From Beaufortia kweichowensis (taxonomy: Eukaryota; Chordata; Actinopteri; Cypriniformes; Gastromyzontidae), in the NCBI GenBank assembly GCA_019155185.1, contig CM032817.1:2846974-2910973 (forward strand): DNA of 64,000 bases, read 5' to 3'. The notes under the pieces were generated by a model. The model was not told the DNA's origin. It worked only from the letters and a program-made list of their open reading frames with translations, and searched no databases. This document shows positions 48,601 through 60,200 of the stretch, piece by piece. The position numbers and the translations under genes are program-made. Position 1 is the stretch's first letter. Each line of letters begins with the position of its first letter.

Positions 48601-50049
48601 CCAGAGACTGTAATACTTGGGTAATCAGAGTTGACCTTTAAGTCCATTTACTGTATCATACCTTCCAATCTATACTGCTAAATCCAACCCAACACCCCTA
48701 TTTTAATTACCTGAAAAACAATTACCAACAAAATGTACTTTTTGCTTAAACACTGAGATACTTTGTGTCAGGATTACTGCAAGTAATCTTTCCAGAACTA
48801 CGTTTCTGTGTAACCAAATGTTTTGCAATCACAAAACCTTTAAAATACATATTTGGTTTATACCCTTCCCCAATGTGATGTCACCTTGAAGAAACGATGA
48901 TGAAAAGATGTTGAAATTCCCTCATCTTTCCATCTCCGTCTCAAATCTGTTATTCACACAAGCCAAAGGCATCAGAAAGAAAGCAAGAGAGGATCCAGAC
49001 TGGAGCATCGTGACTAAAAAGAGAACAGAACCTCCATAACTCAAGTATTATTCATCACTTTGTTCTCGCTGTGTTTTTACAGACAGACACACGAGAGCCC
49101 GAGGTGTGGTGTTGAACATTCGGGAATATCTGGAGGCCTCTGCTGTTCTTTGAGGCGGTTATAGGGCGGGTGGTCCTGAGGGCGACTCCAGGAAGGGAAG
49201 CAGAAGAAACAGACGGAAATAAATATAAACCTTTGCTCATAGCAGGGTTCGGTCTGTCAGATCACACCTGCTGCCATTCAGAGACCTTCAGAACACACTT
49301 ACACACACACACACAAAATGTTTGACAATATACAAGTCAATATTCATCTTATTATGACGAGAAAACCGAACGTATTGTCAAGTAAAAAGACTCCAAAATC
49401 CTTCTTTCCAGTTTCCGTCTCTCTTTCGCAGAGCTTGTTTACCGTTTCATTCAGAGAAGCCAGTTCAGCAGAATCTATTAACTGGCCTGCCATTAAAATC
49501 AATATTAATCGCAGTGTTCACGTTACCCGCCAGCTGGCTCCACGGTGGCTGAATTCAATCTGTAAGCGTTAAAGCCCCGAACCCCTGAGGCTTTAGATGC
49601 AAACACACGCTTTTATTTTACTCAAACAATAACAGTATTACTCTCTGTGAAAGCCCAATATAGTCGAGTGTTGCGGAGAACAGTGAGGCAACGATACATT
49701 TCTAAATGTAAAAAACGAGCCGGCGATCGTCGGTTTTCTCAACAAAATTGACTTCCACGGTGTGTAATGGTGGCCGGCAAACGAGAGGCATTGAAGTCGA
49801 CCTTAGCCGTGTATGCGCTATTGAATGAAACCTGGTTTTCAGTAACTAAAGTGTTAATTAAAATAATTTCTTCGGATTGCCTTACAGAACCAAGTTTTTT
49901 CTTTACAGCTGACGTGCAGATCTCATCACCGTATTCAGTGTGATACGTGTTAACACAACACCACAGGAGAACTAACAAGCAGCTGTAAACGCACTGCGCC
50001 GTGCAACACGTGTCAACAGTAATGCGTCTCGAAACTAAGGCGCAGATCT

Positions 50050-50050
<1 letters not shown>

Positions 50051-50146
<96 letters not shown>
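50051..50146 (+). repeat. (CT)n microsatellite
   Basis: Nearly pure CT run of about 48 units with one CC interruption near 50117. Confidence 0.95.
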
Positions 50147-50148
<2 letters not shown>

Positions 50149-50305
50149 GCCAAACACATCTTCATTCATTATACTGTTACTGGACACCACAGTCTCCGAT
50201 GTTATAATGACTCCATTAATAACTCAATAATTTTATTGTATTTGTCTCAGAGGAAACAGAGCCGTGAGAGGAGCAAGCCCACGCCAAACGACTGAAAGAT
50301 TTAAT

Positions 50306-50321
50306 TAACTTTCTTCATTAG
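50306..50321 (+). repeat. Target-site duplication of the L1-like LINE, left copy
   Basis: TAACTTTCTTCATTAG, identical to 56311-56326. It ends exactly where the N gap begins. Confidence 0.92.
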
Positions 50322-50421
50322 NNNNNNNNNNNNNNNNNNNNNNNNNNNNNNNNNNNNNNNNNNNNNNNNNNNNNNNNNNNNNNNNNNNNNNNNNNNNNNN
50401 NNNNNNNNNNNNNNNNNNNNN
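50322..50421. other. Assembly gap of exactly 100 Ns
   Basis: A run of 100 N, the usual placeholder for a gap of unknown size. It hides the 5' end of the LINE. Confidence 0.98.
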
Positions 50422-50577
50422 TGTAGACGTGTCTAACTGAGCTCTCCCACATGAACCTTAAAATCCGTCAACAAGACACTTTTATCGTGGTCTGAAGTCA
50501 TACAGACACTGTGTGCATGGATAAAATTTGAAAATTTTTGTTTTTATTCTGTTAATCGAGTTGAGCCGTTTATAAAT

Positions 50578-51420
50578 ATGCCGGACCTGAGGAAGGCTGC
50601 TAAAGCTAACGAACCAGCGGAAAGCACGAGCTCGGGACAGTCAGCTATATTACAAGCAATAAATTCATTAAGAACCGAACTGCTGGCGAAAATGGATGAG
50701 AAAGCAGAGATGCAAAATGAAGAAATACGCAAGCAAATCAGTGGTTTGAGAGACGAGCTGAAGGGTGCAATTGATCAGGCCAACATCAAAGTTAACGCGC
50801 TAGAGGAGTGCACCGCAGGCTTGGAAACTGCAGCCAACACTCACTCGGATGCTATCGCCAATTTGGAGCAACAGGTGGCTGAATTGAAAAAAGAGGTGGT
50901 GAGTTTGGCGGCAAAGGCTGAGGATTTGGAAGCGAGATCACGGAGATGTAATTTACGCATCTTTGGGGTTAAAGAAGGACGAGAGGCAGGCGTTTCAGTG
51001 AGCACCTTCGTTGCAAAACTTTTACAAAAAGTGATGGGCCTGGATGAACCGCCCGTTATTGATAGGGCTCATCGTACTTTGCAGCAAGCCCCGGGAGCTG
51101 GGCAATCACCGAGAGCTTTTGTCGTCAAGTGCCACTACTATCAAGAGAAGGAAAGCATTCTACGAAAGGCTGTTACATCCCCAAAACTTGTATCTGAAAA
51201 CGGCGACACTATCAGAGTGTTCCCTGATTACACACAGAATGTGGCACGACAGAGAGCGGCTTTCGGACAGGTGAGACAGTTATTACGGCAATGCGAGGGA
51301 GTAAAATATGGGCTGTTGTATCCTGCAAAACTGAGGATTACGACTCGGGACGGCCAGCAGAAGAGCTTTACTGACCCAGAGAAGGCAGTTACCTTCGTCA
51401 GGGGACTTATGAGTGATTAA
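50578..51420 (+). CDS. LINE ORF1 protein (280 aa, open)
   Basis: Starts MPDLRKAAKANEPAES. A long coiled coil covers roughly residues 25-120, followed by RRCNLRIFGVKEGREAG at about 121-137 and a basic RRM-like and C-terminal region (DRAHRTL, RAFVVKCHYYQEKESIL). This is the layout of L1 ORF1p, an RNA-binding trimeric chaperone that coats LINE RNA. No stop or frameshift is seen. The spacer to ORF2 is about 0.7 kb. Confidence 0.85.
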   Translation: MPDLRKAAKANEPAESTSSGQSAILQAINSLRTELLAKMDEKAEMQNEEIRKQISGLRDELKGAIDQANIKVNALEECTAGLETAANTHSDAIANLEQQVAELKKEVVSLAAKAEDLEARSRRCNLRIFGVKEGREAGVSVSTFVAKLLQKVMGLDEPPVIDRAHRTLQQAPGAGQSPRAFVVKCHYYQEKESILRKAVTSPKLVSENGDTIRVFPDYTQNVARQRAAFGQVRQLLRQCEGVKYGLLYPAKLRITTRDGQQKSFTDPEKAVTFVRGLMSD

Positions 51421-51750
51421 TATGGGAGTATGTTCGGCTACATACCATGGTAACGTTATATTTGGTATTATTATTTATATATATATATTTTTTATTATTA
51501 TTATTTTTTCCCCCAGAACTCTATCCTAATATATGCAGGAAGCAAGTTTGGATAATTTGACTGTTTTAAAATATGCCTATTATTATTATTATTATTATTA
51601 TATATTTATTTGCGCAATTATTTATGTTTTATTTTTCTTTATATGCAATAATTCATATGTCGGCTTGGATTTTCATGTTTCACTTAGAATCGTTTTCTAA
51701 TAAATATTGAAATCAAAGTACTGATAACTTTTTTATTTTTTTTTTTTTTT

Positions 51751-51790
<40 letters not shown>

Positions 51791-52156
51791 TTCCTTCCAT
51801 GTACACAGGGATATTGAGTAATAGTTATAAATAGTCTTGTTAATGTTATAAATGTTCAGCCTAATGGTTATTATAAGGTCTGTGTGGGGCCTCAGCTCCA
51901 CTTGGTAAGTTTTATTTTCTTCTTTCTATGAAACTTCATAGTGGCTTGGGAGGTTGGGGGGGTGCAGTCTCTCATTTGGGGAGGGACCAGCAGAGGTCTG
52001 TGTTGTTAATGGGTGATTTAAAAGTTTTCTTTTTGCTCTGCAATGTCTGCTTTTTTTTTGTCTTTGTGCTTTGTTTTTTTTCCCCTTTACCTTCTTTCTC
52101 TTTCTTAGAGTTGGAGATGAGTTTCCATAATAGCACTGAGTTGGACTTTATCAGTC
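51421..52156 (+). other. LINE inter-ORF spacer
   Basis: AT- and T-rich with a TTA tract (51577-51600) and a TA tract (51757-51782). The long ORF1-ORF2 spacer suggests separate initiation of ORF2. No conserved coding was seen. Confidence 0.7.
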
Positions 52157-52366
52157 ATGGGTTCGGCAGATGGAATGAATAGACCTGCGACTAAATTTGT
52201 GAGCTGGAACGTGAGGGGACTTAATCATCCTGTAAAGCGAAGTAAGGTGTTTTCACATTTAAACAAATTGAAAGCAGAGATAATTTTCCTACAGGAAACA
52301 CACCTTCGCACAACAGACATTCCTAAATTAAAGAGAGAGGATGCGATCACAAGTCTACCACTCTGA
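52157..52366 (+). pseudogene. LINE ORF2 endonuclease, N-terminal piece
   Basis: Frame encodes KFVSWNVRGLNHPVKRSKV and IIFLQETHL, the Asn and Glu motifs of the apurinic-type endonuclease. The frame is lost near 52345 and coding continues in another frame, so one indel separates it from the next piece. Confidence 0.85.
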
Positions 52367-53306
52367 ATTAAATTCTAAATTTCGTGGTACAGCCATCTTG
52401 ATTGGCAAAAATGTACAATTCATACAAACCAGTGTTATTAGTGATAAATGCGGGCGTTTCGTGATCGTTCAGGGTAGACTTTATAATGTGCCGGTGGTCC
52501 TGGTTAGCGTGTATGCTCCAAATTGGGACAATCCAGACTTTTTTAAAGAACTATTTGGCCGTATACCAGAGCTGGGCACACATCATCTGATTCTGGGAGG
52601 AGACTTTAATACGGTTCTTAAACCTTCTCTAGACCGTTCCAAAGTAGTTACTGCCTCCTCTTCCCCCTCTAGATCTGCATCTATTGTAAATGCTTTTTGC
52701 AGTTCTAGTGGAGTAGTAGATCCATGGAGATTTAAGAATCCTACGTTAAAGGAGTTTTCCTTCTTCTCTGCCGTTCATCAAACATACTCAAGAATAGATT
52801 TCTTTTTGCTAGATCAAAAAATGCTTTCATCAGTTAAGTCTTGTAGTTATGAAAGTATTGTTATCTCTGACCACTCTCCGGTCACTATGGAGCTTTGGCT
52901 CCAGGTTAGAAGGCCAATTCAATGTAACTGGCGACTTAATACATCTTTGTTGTCTGATGAAACATTTGTTGACTTTATTTCAACACAGATTGATTTCTTT
53001 ATTGAAACTAACCAGCTGCCAGACACTGACATTTTAATACTTTGGGAAACTCTTAAAGCATATATTAGGGGTCAAATAATAGAATACACTGCCCGTCTTA
53101 ACAGAAGAAGGTCTAGACGCTACAATGAGTTGATCAATCTAATTCACGATGTTGACCAGCAACACTCCTTGGCCCCTACAGCTGACCTCCGCAAAAAAAG
53201 AATAGCATTACAAACTGAATTTGATCTTCTTGCTTCCACGGAAGCAGGAGAGAAATTTCTGAAATCTAGACAAAACTTTTACTTAACATGGAGAGCGGGC
53301 AAGTAG
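52345..53306 (+). pseudogene. LINE ORF2 endonuclease, main piece
   Basis: Continues the endonuclease with VSVYAPNWDNP, LGGDFNTVL (Asp/Asn motif, residue about 86 of this open frame) and ISDHSPV (catalytic His about residue 178), then a linker. The nuclease nicks target DNA in LINE movement. The frame ends at a stop at 53306 after a further shift relative to the RT. Confidence 0.85.
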
Positions 53307-53701
53307 GTTACTCTCTCTCATCAGCTGCGTCAATATTCTGCTGCCAATTTTATTTCAAAATACAAACTGCGGATGGAGAAGTTAAGCTTGACCCCAAAGA
53401 CATTAATGAGCAATTCAAATTATTTTATTTATCCTTATACTCTTCAGACAATCCTACTGATCATGTATTTCTTGACAATGTAACTCTCCCAACTATAGCT
53501 GAGGAAGATAAGGCCATCCTTGAGCAGCCGATACTTGAAACTGAGATTAGTCAAGCAATTAGATCAATGAAAAATAGAAAGGCACCAGGCCCAGATGGGT
53601 ATCCAATTGAATTTTATAAGGCTTTTGCCTCTAAGTTGATACCTTTACTGTGCCTCGTCTATAATGAATCACTCAAACAAGAGAAGCTGCCTCGTCTATG
53701 A
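53288..53701 (+). pseudogene. LINE ORF2 reverse transcriptase, N-terminal piece
   Basis: Encodes QTADGEVKLDPKDINEQFKL and KNRKAPGPDGYPIEFYK, the first RT motif of L1-group elements. It ends in a stop at 53701; the next 150 bases are damaged, including further stops. Confidence 0.85.
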
Positions 53702-53847
53702 CCCAAGCCACAATATCTGTGCTTCCCAAAAGGGCAAAGACCCCACTAAATGCGGAGTCTTATCACCTCGATCAGCCTACTCACATGTGATTATAAAATA
53801 CTTACAAAGATTCTTTCCTTAAGATTGGAATCTATAGTACCAAAATC

Positions 53848-55845
53848 GTGCATCCTGACCAGACAGGTTTTGTAAAGGGCAGGCAATCTTTTCACAATTT
53901 ACGTCGTCTCTTTAACATAATATATTCTAAACATTCGATCCACTCACCAGAAATTGTGATCTCATTAGACGCGCACAAAGCTTTTGATCGAATTGAATAT
54001 GGACACCTCTTCAAAACTCTAAGCAAATTTGGCTTTGGCCCAGTCTTTGTTTCCTGGATTCGGACGTTATATGCAGCACCCCAAGCTAGAGTGAGGACTA
54101 ATAACTTTAATTCGCAATATTTCACTGTTCAGAGAGGGACACGACAGGGTTGTCCGTTGTCCCCTCTTCTTTTTGATCTGGTCATTGAGCCACTTGCCGC
54201 GGCATTGCGATGTAATAACAATATACGGGGTATCACAAGGGGTGGCCTGGTCCATAAAGTGTCATTGTATGCTGATGATTTGCTGATGTTTATATCAGAT
54301 CCGGAGACTTCAATCCCAGAATTCCTAGACACCATTTCTCAATTTGGTAAATCCTCTGGGTACAAGATTAACCTTACCAAAAGTGTTTTGTTCCCAATTA
54401 ATGTTCTGGCTCGGAATCGATCCTTTGATTCATACCCATTCAGGACTACAGAGGGCCCCATGACATACCTGGGAGTAAGTGTCACAAGTAGATACAAGGA
54501 CCTATTCCAAAATAACTTTAAATCAGCCTTAGGACAGATCAAGGAGAACCTTAAATGTTGGTCTACTCTGCCTCTGTCCCTGGCTGGACGTATTAATTCA
54601 ATAAAGATGGTAACGCTACCTAGGATCTTGTATTTATTCCAAACAGTCCCAATTTTCATACCCAAATCATTCTTTAAGGAACTTGACAGGCACATCAGTA
54701 CATTTATATGGAACAAAACAATACCTCGCGTACGGAAAACAGTTCTTGAGAGACGTAAGGAGAATGCTGGACTAGCTTTACCAAATTTTTTATACTATTA
54801 TTGGGCTGCAAACGTCCACAAATTAGTAATATGGTATGGAGCTTCTATGGGTGGGAGTAGTCCGAGTTGGTGTCTAATGGAACAACATTCATGCTCGTCC
54901 ATCTCTTTGGCCTCAATGTTGTGTGCTCCACTGCCAGTGGCAGTGGGTGCACATACGGACAATCCTATTGTAAGAGGCAGTTTACGCATATGGACCCAAT
55001 TTCGCAAACATTTTTGTCATATACAAGCTTTGGTGTCTATGCCTCTGTCCTCAAACTTTCTTTTTAAGCCATCGCTTATAGATACGGCCTTTCTCACTTG
55101 GGCTAGAAAAGGCATAAACAGTGTGGGAGATCTTTTTGTGGATGGCACGTTTGTTTCTTTTGACTATTTGGTTAATGAATTAGGTTTACCGAAAACACAT
55201 TTTTTTAGGTATCTTCAGGTCCGTGATTTTGTTCGTTCCCAGTTTCGTACATTCCCCTCCAAACCAAATACCGGCCCTCTTGATCATTGTCTGACGGTCA
55301 AGCCTCATCTCTCGGGTGGTGTCTCTCAGCTGTATACTGTTATTCAGGCCATGAAATGCCCATCTCTTCTGTCTCTTAAGGTACAGTGGGAGGAGGATCT
55401 AAATACAGAATTGACGGATGAAATTTGGCAAAGAGCTATACATAAAATATATACATCGTCTATCTGTGTCAGGCACAGGTTGATACAATTCAAAGTATTT
55501 AATCGCCTGCACCTCTCTAGGACCAAATTGGCCAAAATGTATCCTAATGTGGATCCCAACTGTACGCGTTGTCACCAAGCCCCTGCTTCTCTGGCTCACA
55601 TGTTCTGGTCATGCTCAAGCATAGGCACATTCTGGTCTGAGATATTTAATACATTCACCTACATTTGTAAAAAGAATATTGATCCAGACCCTACCATTGC
55701 AATATTTGGGGTGGTACATAGTAGAGTTGGGGTCTCAAGAGGCCAATCTCAATTAATAGCATTCTCTACACTGTTAGCTCACCAGACTAATTCTTACAAA
55801 TTGAAATCACCCTCACCCCCAAAACACTTCGCGTTGGGTGTGTGA
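53848..55845 (+). pseudogene. LINE ORF2 reverse transcriptase core and C-terminus (665-codon open frame)
   Basis: Begins HPDQTGFVKGRQSFHNLRR. Catalytic Asp in ISLDAHKAFDR is residue 41; RQGCPLSPLLF follows; YADD lies at residues 141-144. A CCHC-like zinc motif near the end (C572, C575, H584, C589) matches L1 ORF2. All RT core residues are intact, but upstream frameshifts separate it from the endonuclease. Confidence 0.9.
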
Positions 55846-55849
55846 AACT

Positions 55850-55975
55850 ATGTCCTTCCTCCAACTTGAAAAATTAAGAACTACAGTCCAAAACTCAGCA
55901 GAAAGGTTTCAGAATGTATGGCAACCTTTCTTGGATTATTATGAAAATGCATTTGATGCTAATTCTTTAGATTAA
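55850..55975 (+). pseudogene. LINE ORF2 extreme C-terminus in a shifted frame
   Basis: A 41-codon frame reading MSFLQLEKLRTTVQNSAERF and ending in ANSLD before TAA looks like the natural end of ORF2. It is displaced from the preceding frame by a small indel near 55830. Confidence 0.65.
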
Positions 55976-56310
55976 AAAAAAATAATAATAATAATAATAA
56001 GGTTCTCATCTCCTCCCCCTCTTTTTTATTTTTTTTTTATTTTTATTTTTATTTTTATTTATTTATTTATTTATTTTTTGTTTGTTTGTTTTGTTTGTTT
56101 TGTTTTGTTTTTTGTTTGTGTGTTCTGTGTGCATTCTCAGTACTTGTGCGAACCTTGGATGCAAATCTGCGATGAAAGGAGATATGTGAGATAATGTATA
56201 CAAAGTATGAGGTTTGTGGATGGGGATGCCTTGTATGACATAAGAGAATGTATGCTGGTTTGTTTGTGTTATGTACATTTAAAACAATAAAAACACTTTG
56301 AAATAAAAAA
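55976..56310 (+). other. LINE 3' UTR
   Basis: AAT tract (55975-56001), T-rich tracts (56020-56115), then a unique part and the end AACAATAAAAACACTTTGAA followed by an A-rich tail. An AATAAA signal is at 56285. Confidence 0.75.
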
Positions 56311-56326
56311 TAACTTTCTTCATTAG
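56311..56326 (+). repeat. Target-site duplication of the L1-like LINE, right copy
   Basis: TAACTTTCTTCATTAG directly after the A-rich tail, identical to 50306-50321. Confidence 0.92.
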
Positions 56327-59300
56327 ATCATTACACTTACTGTAATAACCACCGAGACTTCTGTGTTTGAAGTACAGCTTTCCATTAACATGAGCAGGAC
56401 TAGTTTCTTTGATTCAGCTCTCGGCGTGTCTGTGGGGTTTGTTTGGGCTGCTCATTAGTAACCCGCTCATTCACCCTGAATAGACTAAAAACACACTGAT
56501 GTGCTAATACGATGCGTAGAAAATGTGCAGTCTGCGCCATGTAACGGTAAAATTAAAAACCTGCAATACAATGCAAATACGGTCTTATCTTCTTCTTTCA
56601 TCAAGAAGGTTAAAAATGCATTTGACTGCATTTCCAAATGCATTTCCAAATTCATTTCCTATTAATTAGTTTGCATGATATTGCTTATAAAACAACCTAA
56701 CTATTTGAATCATTATTATAATTGTGCGTTAAATTTAACATTTTAATATAGAACAATATTTGTATACTATTTCTGTTGTAATTTCTATAATCTATTAGAA
56801 ATCATGCCTGGTTAAGCTATTACTCTGGCAGTAAACTGCACAAAGTCCTTTGAATTTCTATAGATTTGACAACTTCCGAACTAAATTATAAAATAATCCT
56901 GAGTAAAAATCTCGAAACTAAGGACCGTCGTGCTTTTATACACTGTACTGAGCATCGGTCTACGATTATGTAATCGCAGAAAAACATTATTACGGGAATC
57001 GAAAGGAAATCATTGTGACAAAATTGAGCAGTCAAATAGAAAATTTACCTCTCATTAATCTTTCACGTACAGCTACCAGATCACAGTTAATTAGCTGTCA
57101 GAGGTAAATAAAGCTGACTGCGGTGTTGTTACGGTGTGAATGTGTTGTTGATATGATGTGATTTGACTCCTGCAGTGTTGATGATGATCTGTAGGGAACT
57201 AAAACGCACATCTTCATTTACTTTTACCTTTAGTTTCATCTTCTCATATTCAGAGTCAAAACAGTAAACGCATCTCTACTGGATTACAGTTTATTTAGCG
57301 TTCCTTACAGTACATCACACTTAAATGTAAACATGCTGTATAAATGAACGAAGTGCATTTAATATGGAGGTACGCCAGCACGTCGACAACTTCATATCTC
57401 GTTGGTTCTTTTGCGTGTCTCCTGATTGACCAATCAGGACCAATCATATGCGTCGTGACGAAACAATTTTTAATTACATTTTCTTAGCGCTTCTTACAGC
57501 TTGAGGTTTAAGGATTAAGGATTCTAGCGTGTCTTTAAGATAGCGTAACATAATAAAGCGAGTGATACGAGCACGTTCACAGCCAAATTTGCATTGCATG
57601 TGGTTTTTTTAGCCATCTCAGCAGAACTTTGTCCTAATTGGCATCAATTTATTGTCCTAAATTTTGTTGGCTAATTGGCATCGACTCCTGTCCAACACGC
57701 CCGTGTGACATTCAACTCCTAATAAGTCACAAAATAAAATGCATTTTAACATCTGCCGTGGACACGTGTCGTATGGTATGTCTTTCTAGATTTTAACTCC
57801 GACGCATTCCCAGCCTCTCTCCGAGCAATCCGTGTTCTTAAACTGTTAGTGCGCTATTACAGCTATCAGATCCGCAGCTGGCATCGGCTCTCTCTAATGA
57901 TGTCTGCTCTATGAGCTCTGACTGTCCATTCTGTTCATCCACAAATCACAGCTTACAGGAGAAATGAAGAGAAGTCTTTAGAGGTGAAAGGCGATAACGG
58001 TGATCAAGTTCAGCTGTTCACTACAAATCACAGCAGCAGAACGGAGGCACACAAACATGTTTTATCAGCTCAGTATTCCAGACCAGAGCAACAAACCGGG
58101 TGGAAATATCATGAAACGCATCAGTGAGCTGTTGACATTGTCCTGAAACACTCCAGCAGTTTTCTGCTCCCAAATTTACTATTCATCTTTATCTGTAATT
58201 GGAGGAAGGAGAAGTTAAGGCTGCTTATTATTTGACTTTTTGTCTCTCTGCTGACAGTCCTTTTGGGAAGTGAAGAAAAAGAGCCAGAAATAGAAAACCA
58301 GATAAATGTAAAGCTGTGAACTGACTGAAATTATCAGCAGAAAGTGGCAGCGAGACACAAGAAGCACAGAGAGACGATTGTGGAAATATCTTTTTCGACA
58401 AGTTGAGAAAATTCACTTTGTTCTGGTAAACTGATAAACCGCATTAGCAGGTACTTTCATACAAGCGTGTTGAGTTGAGAAAACACAATGTGCTTGAAAG
58501 GAAAAATGCATTGTAGGGATAATTGAGTTTCTTTTATTTGGACCCTTCTTGCTTCATTTGCATGCTCTTCTAAGAAAAGAGTTTAAAAAACTTTACAAAA
58601 CTGAACACGGCTCTAGAACACAATATACTTAAGGAAGATTGTACGAGAGGCTGTGCTTTATTGTTATTGAGTCATTGTTATTGAGGCGTCGTTAGGCACG
58701 ACGCCGTGACTCATTCACGATAAAGCGCTCGTCTCAAGTACCACAGGTTACCACACAAAACAAATATTAAAGCCTAAAAATATGTAGCGATGCAGCATCC
58801 GTGACGTAAAATCACTAAAAGCCTTCGTTCGACTAGAAAAAAATGCCTGTTACGTAATACCCTAAATCTCGTCCCACAACAACACGCGCATCATCATTAG
58901 CACCCGATGGAGCGCCGTTCACGGTTTAACCTCGCTGTTGACCTTTAGTTAAATGTCAGATCGTATATTGGAGGAAACAAGATACACCAACAATAACAGC
59001 GGCAAGAAAAAATATGGTTTATTTATTTAGGAAACACTGCGTCATGTTATTTCATGGGAATTATTGCTGATCCGAGTTCACATTTAATCCCGCGGGATGT
59101 CAAATGAGCTATTGTCCATGTAACCTACACAGTGTGAACGCGTCAACAGCCATTACATCTAATGTCTGCTGGAGCTTCTGCACTCAAGAGCTGTTCTCAG
59201 ATCTGTTCCACCATTAAAGAGACTCTCAAACCCACGACACTTACCGGCAAACACTCGACTAAAGAACTGAAACTAAAGAACTAACAAGTGGTGTGTAGAC

Positions 59301-59943
59301 ATTTAAAGCATTCTCACCCAGGTTATTTGTTGAACCAAGTAATAATAATTTACGCTGACACCTATAACATGTATAAACAGGGTAAAAATAATTTGCATGA
59401 ATATCTCACAATTGTTCACGTGCATGAAAATAGAGCTACTGAGTTACTGAAAGCAAATCATACTAAAACGTACAAATTCTCGTGAGATTGTTATAAGACA
59501 TTTCCTCAGGGCGATCCAAGAAAGTTTTCACATTTTCACATGTCAAAGAAGAAGAAAAAAAGAGTCAAAAAACGTTTCTATTTCTTTACTCTCACTTTTT
59601 AAATTTCTTTGCTTCGCCCATTACATATAAATGGTATTTTAAAACAATAACTGAAACAATGTGGGAGCCTTCCGGATATTAGTAAACAGCATATCATTCA
59701 TCAGCTGTTTTAAACTTATTCTATGCTCGAACTAATAACAAAGAAGAACTCTAATGTGATAATATAAAAATACAATATACATTGTGTTTATTTTCAGATG
59801 TCCTGCAGTAGCTTTGTCTTTCAATGTAATGTGTATGAAACTACACCATTTAACCATTGTATATATACACATTTTAAATATGTATATAAATAAAGTAAAC
59901 AAAAGTGGAATTAAAAAACATTGTCAGCTATTTTGTATTTTCA
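56327..59943. other. Intergenic, no gene recognised
   Basis: AT-rich, ordinary CpG content. Several short open frames match nothing known. No repeat was confidently identified. Confidence 0.6.
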
Positions 59944-60200
59944 GGTAACACTTTACAACAAGGTGCTCTTTGTTAACAATTAGTTAATGCATTAGCTAAA
60001 ATGAACTAACAATGAACAATACTAATACAGCATTTATTCATGTTAGTTCACATTAATTTTAGCATTTACTAATACGTTATTAAAATTAAACATCGTCACT
60101 GTTAACATTAGTTTATGCAACATGAACTAACATTAACAAAAATGAATAAACTAAATTGTTCATTGTTAGCGAATGCATTTGCTACTGTTAACAAATTTCT
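59944..60200. mobile_element. Fish MITE fragment with GGTAACACTTTACAA end
   Basis: Begins GGTAACACTTTACAACAAGG, then many TTAGTTAATGCATTA and TGAACTAACAATGAACAATA units. This matches an abundant teleost DNA-element style. The other terminus is missing or altered. Confidence 0.65.

Larger units (their letters stand above)
47538..50321. other. Intergenic, no gene recognised, ends at the LINE target site
   Basis: Contains (GA)n at 48534-48600 and (CT)n at 50051-50146. No coding region was supported. Confidence 0.6.
50422..56310 (+). mobile_element. Near full-length L1/Tx1-like LINE
   Basis: About 5.9 kb: 5' UTR, ORF1 (50578-51420), AT-rich spacer, ORF2 with endonuclease and reverse transcriptase (52157-55975, broken), 3' UTR with AAT and T-rich tracts, and an A-rich end AAATAAAAAA. 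The flanking 16-bp duplication shows insertion by target-primed reverse transcription. Protein motifs place it in the L1 group, closest in my judgement to the fish Tx1-like lineages. CpG is ordinary inside it, unlike older DNA in the window. It cannot move by itself because ORF2 is frameshifted. Confidence 0.9.
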
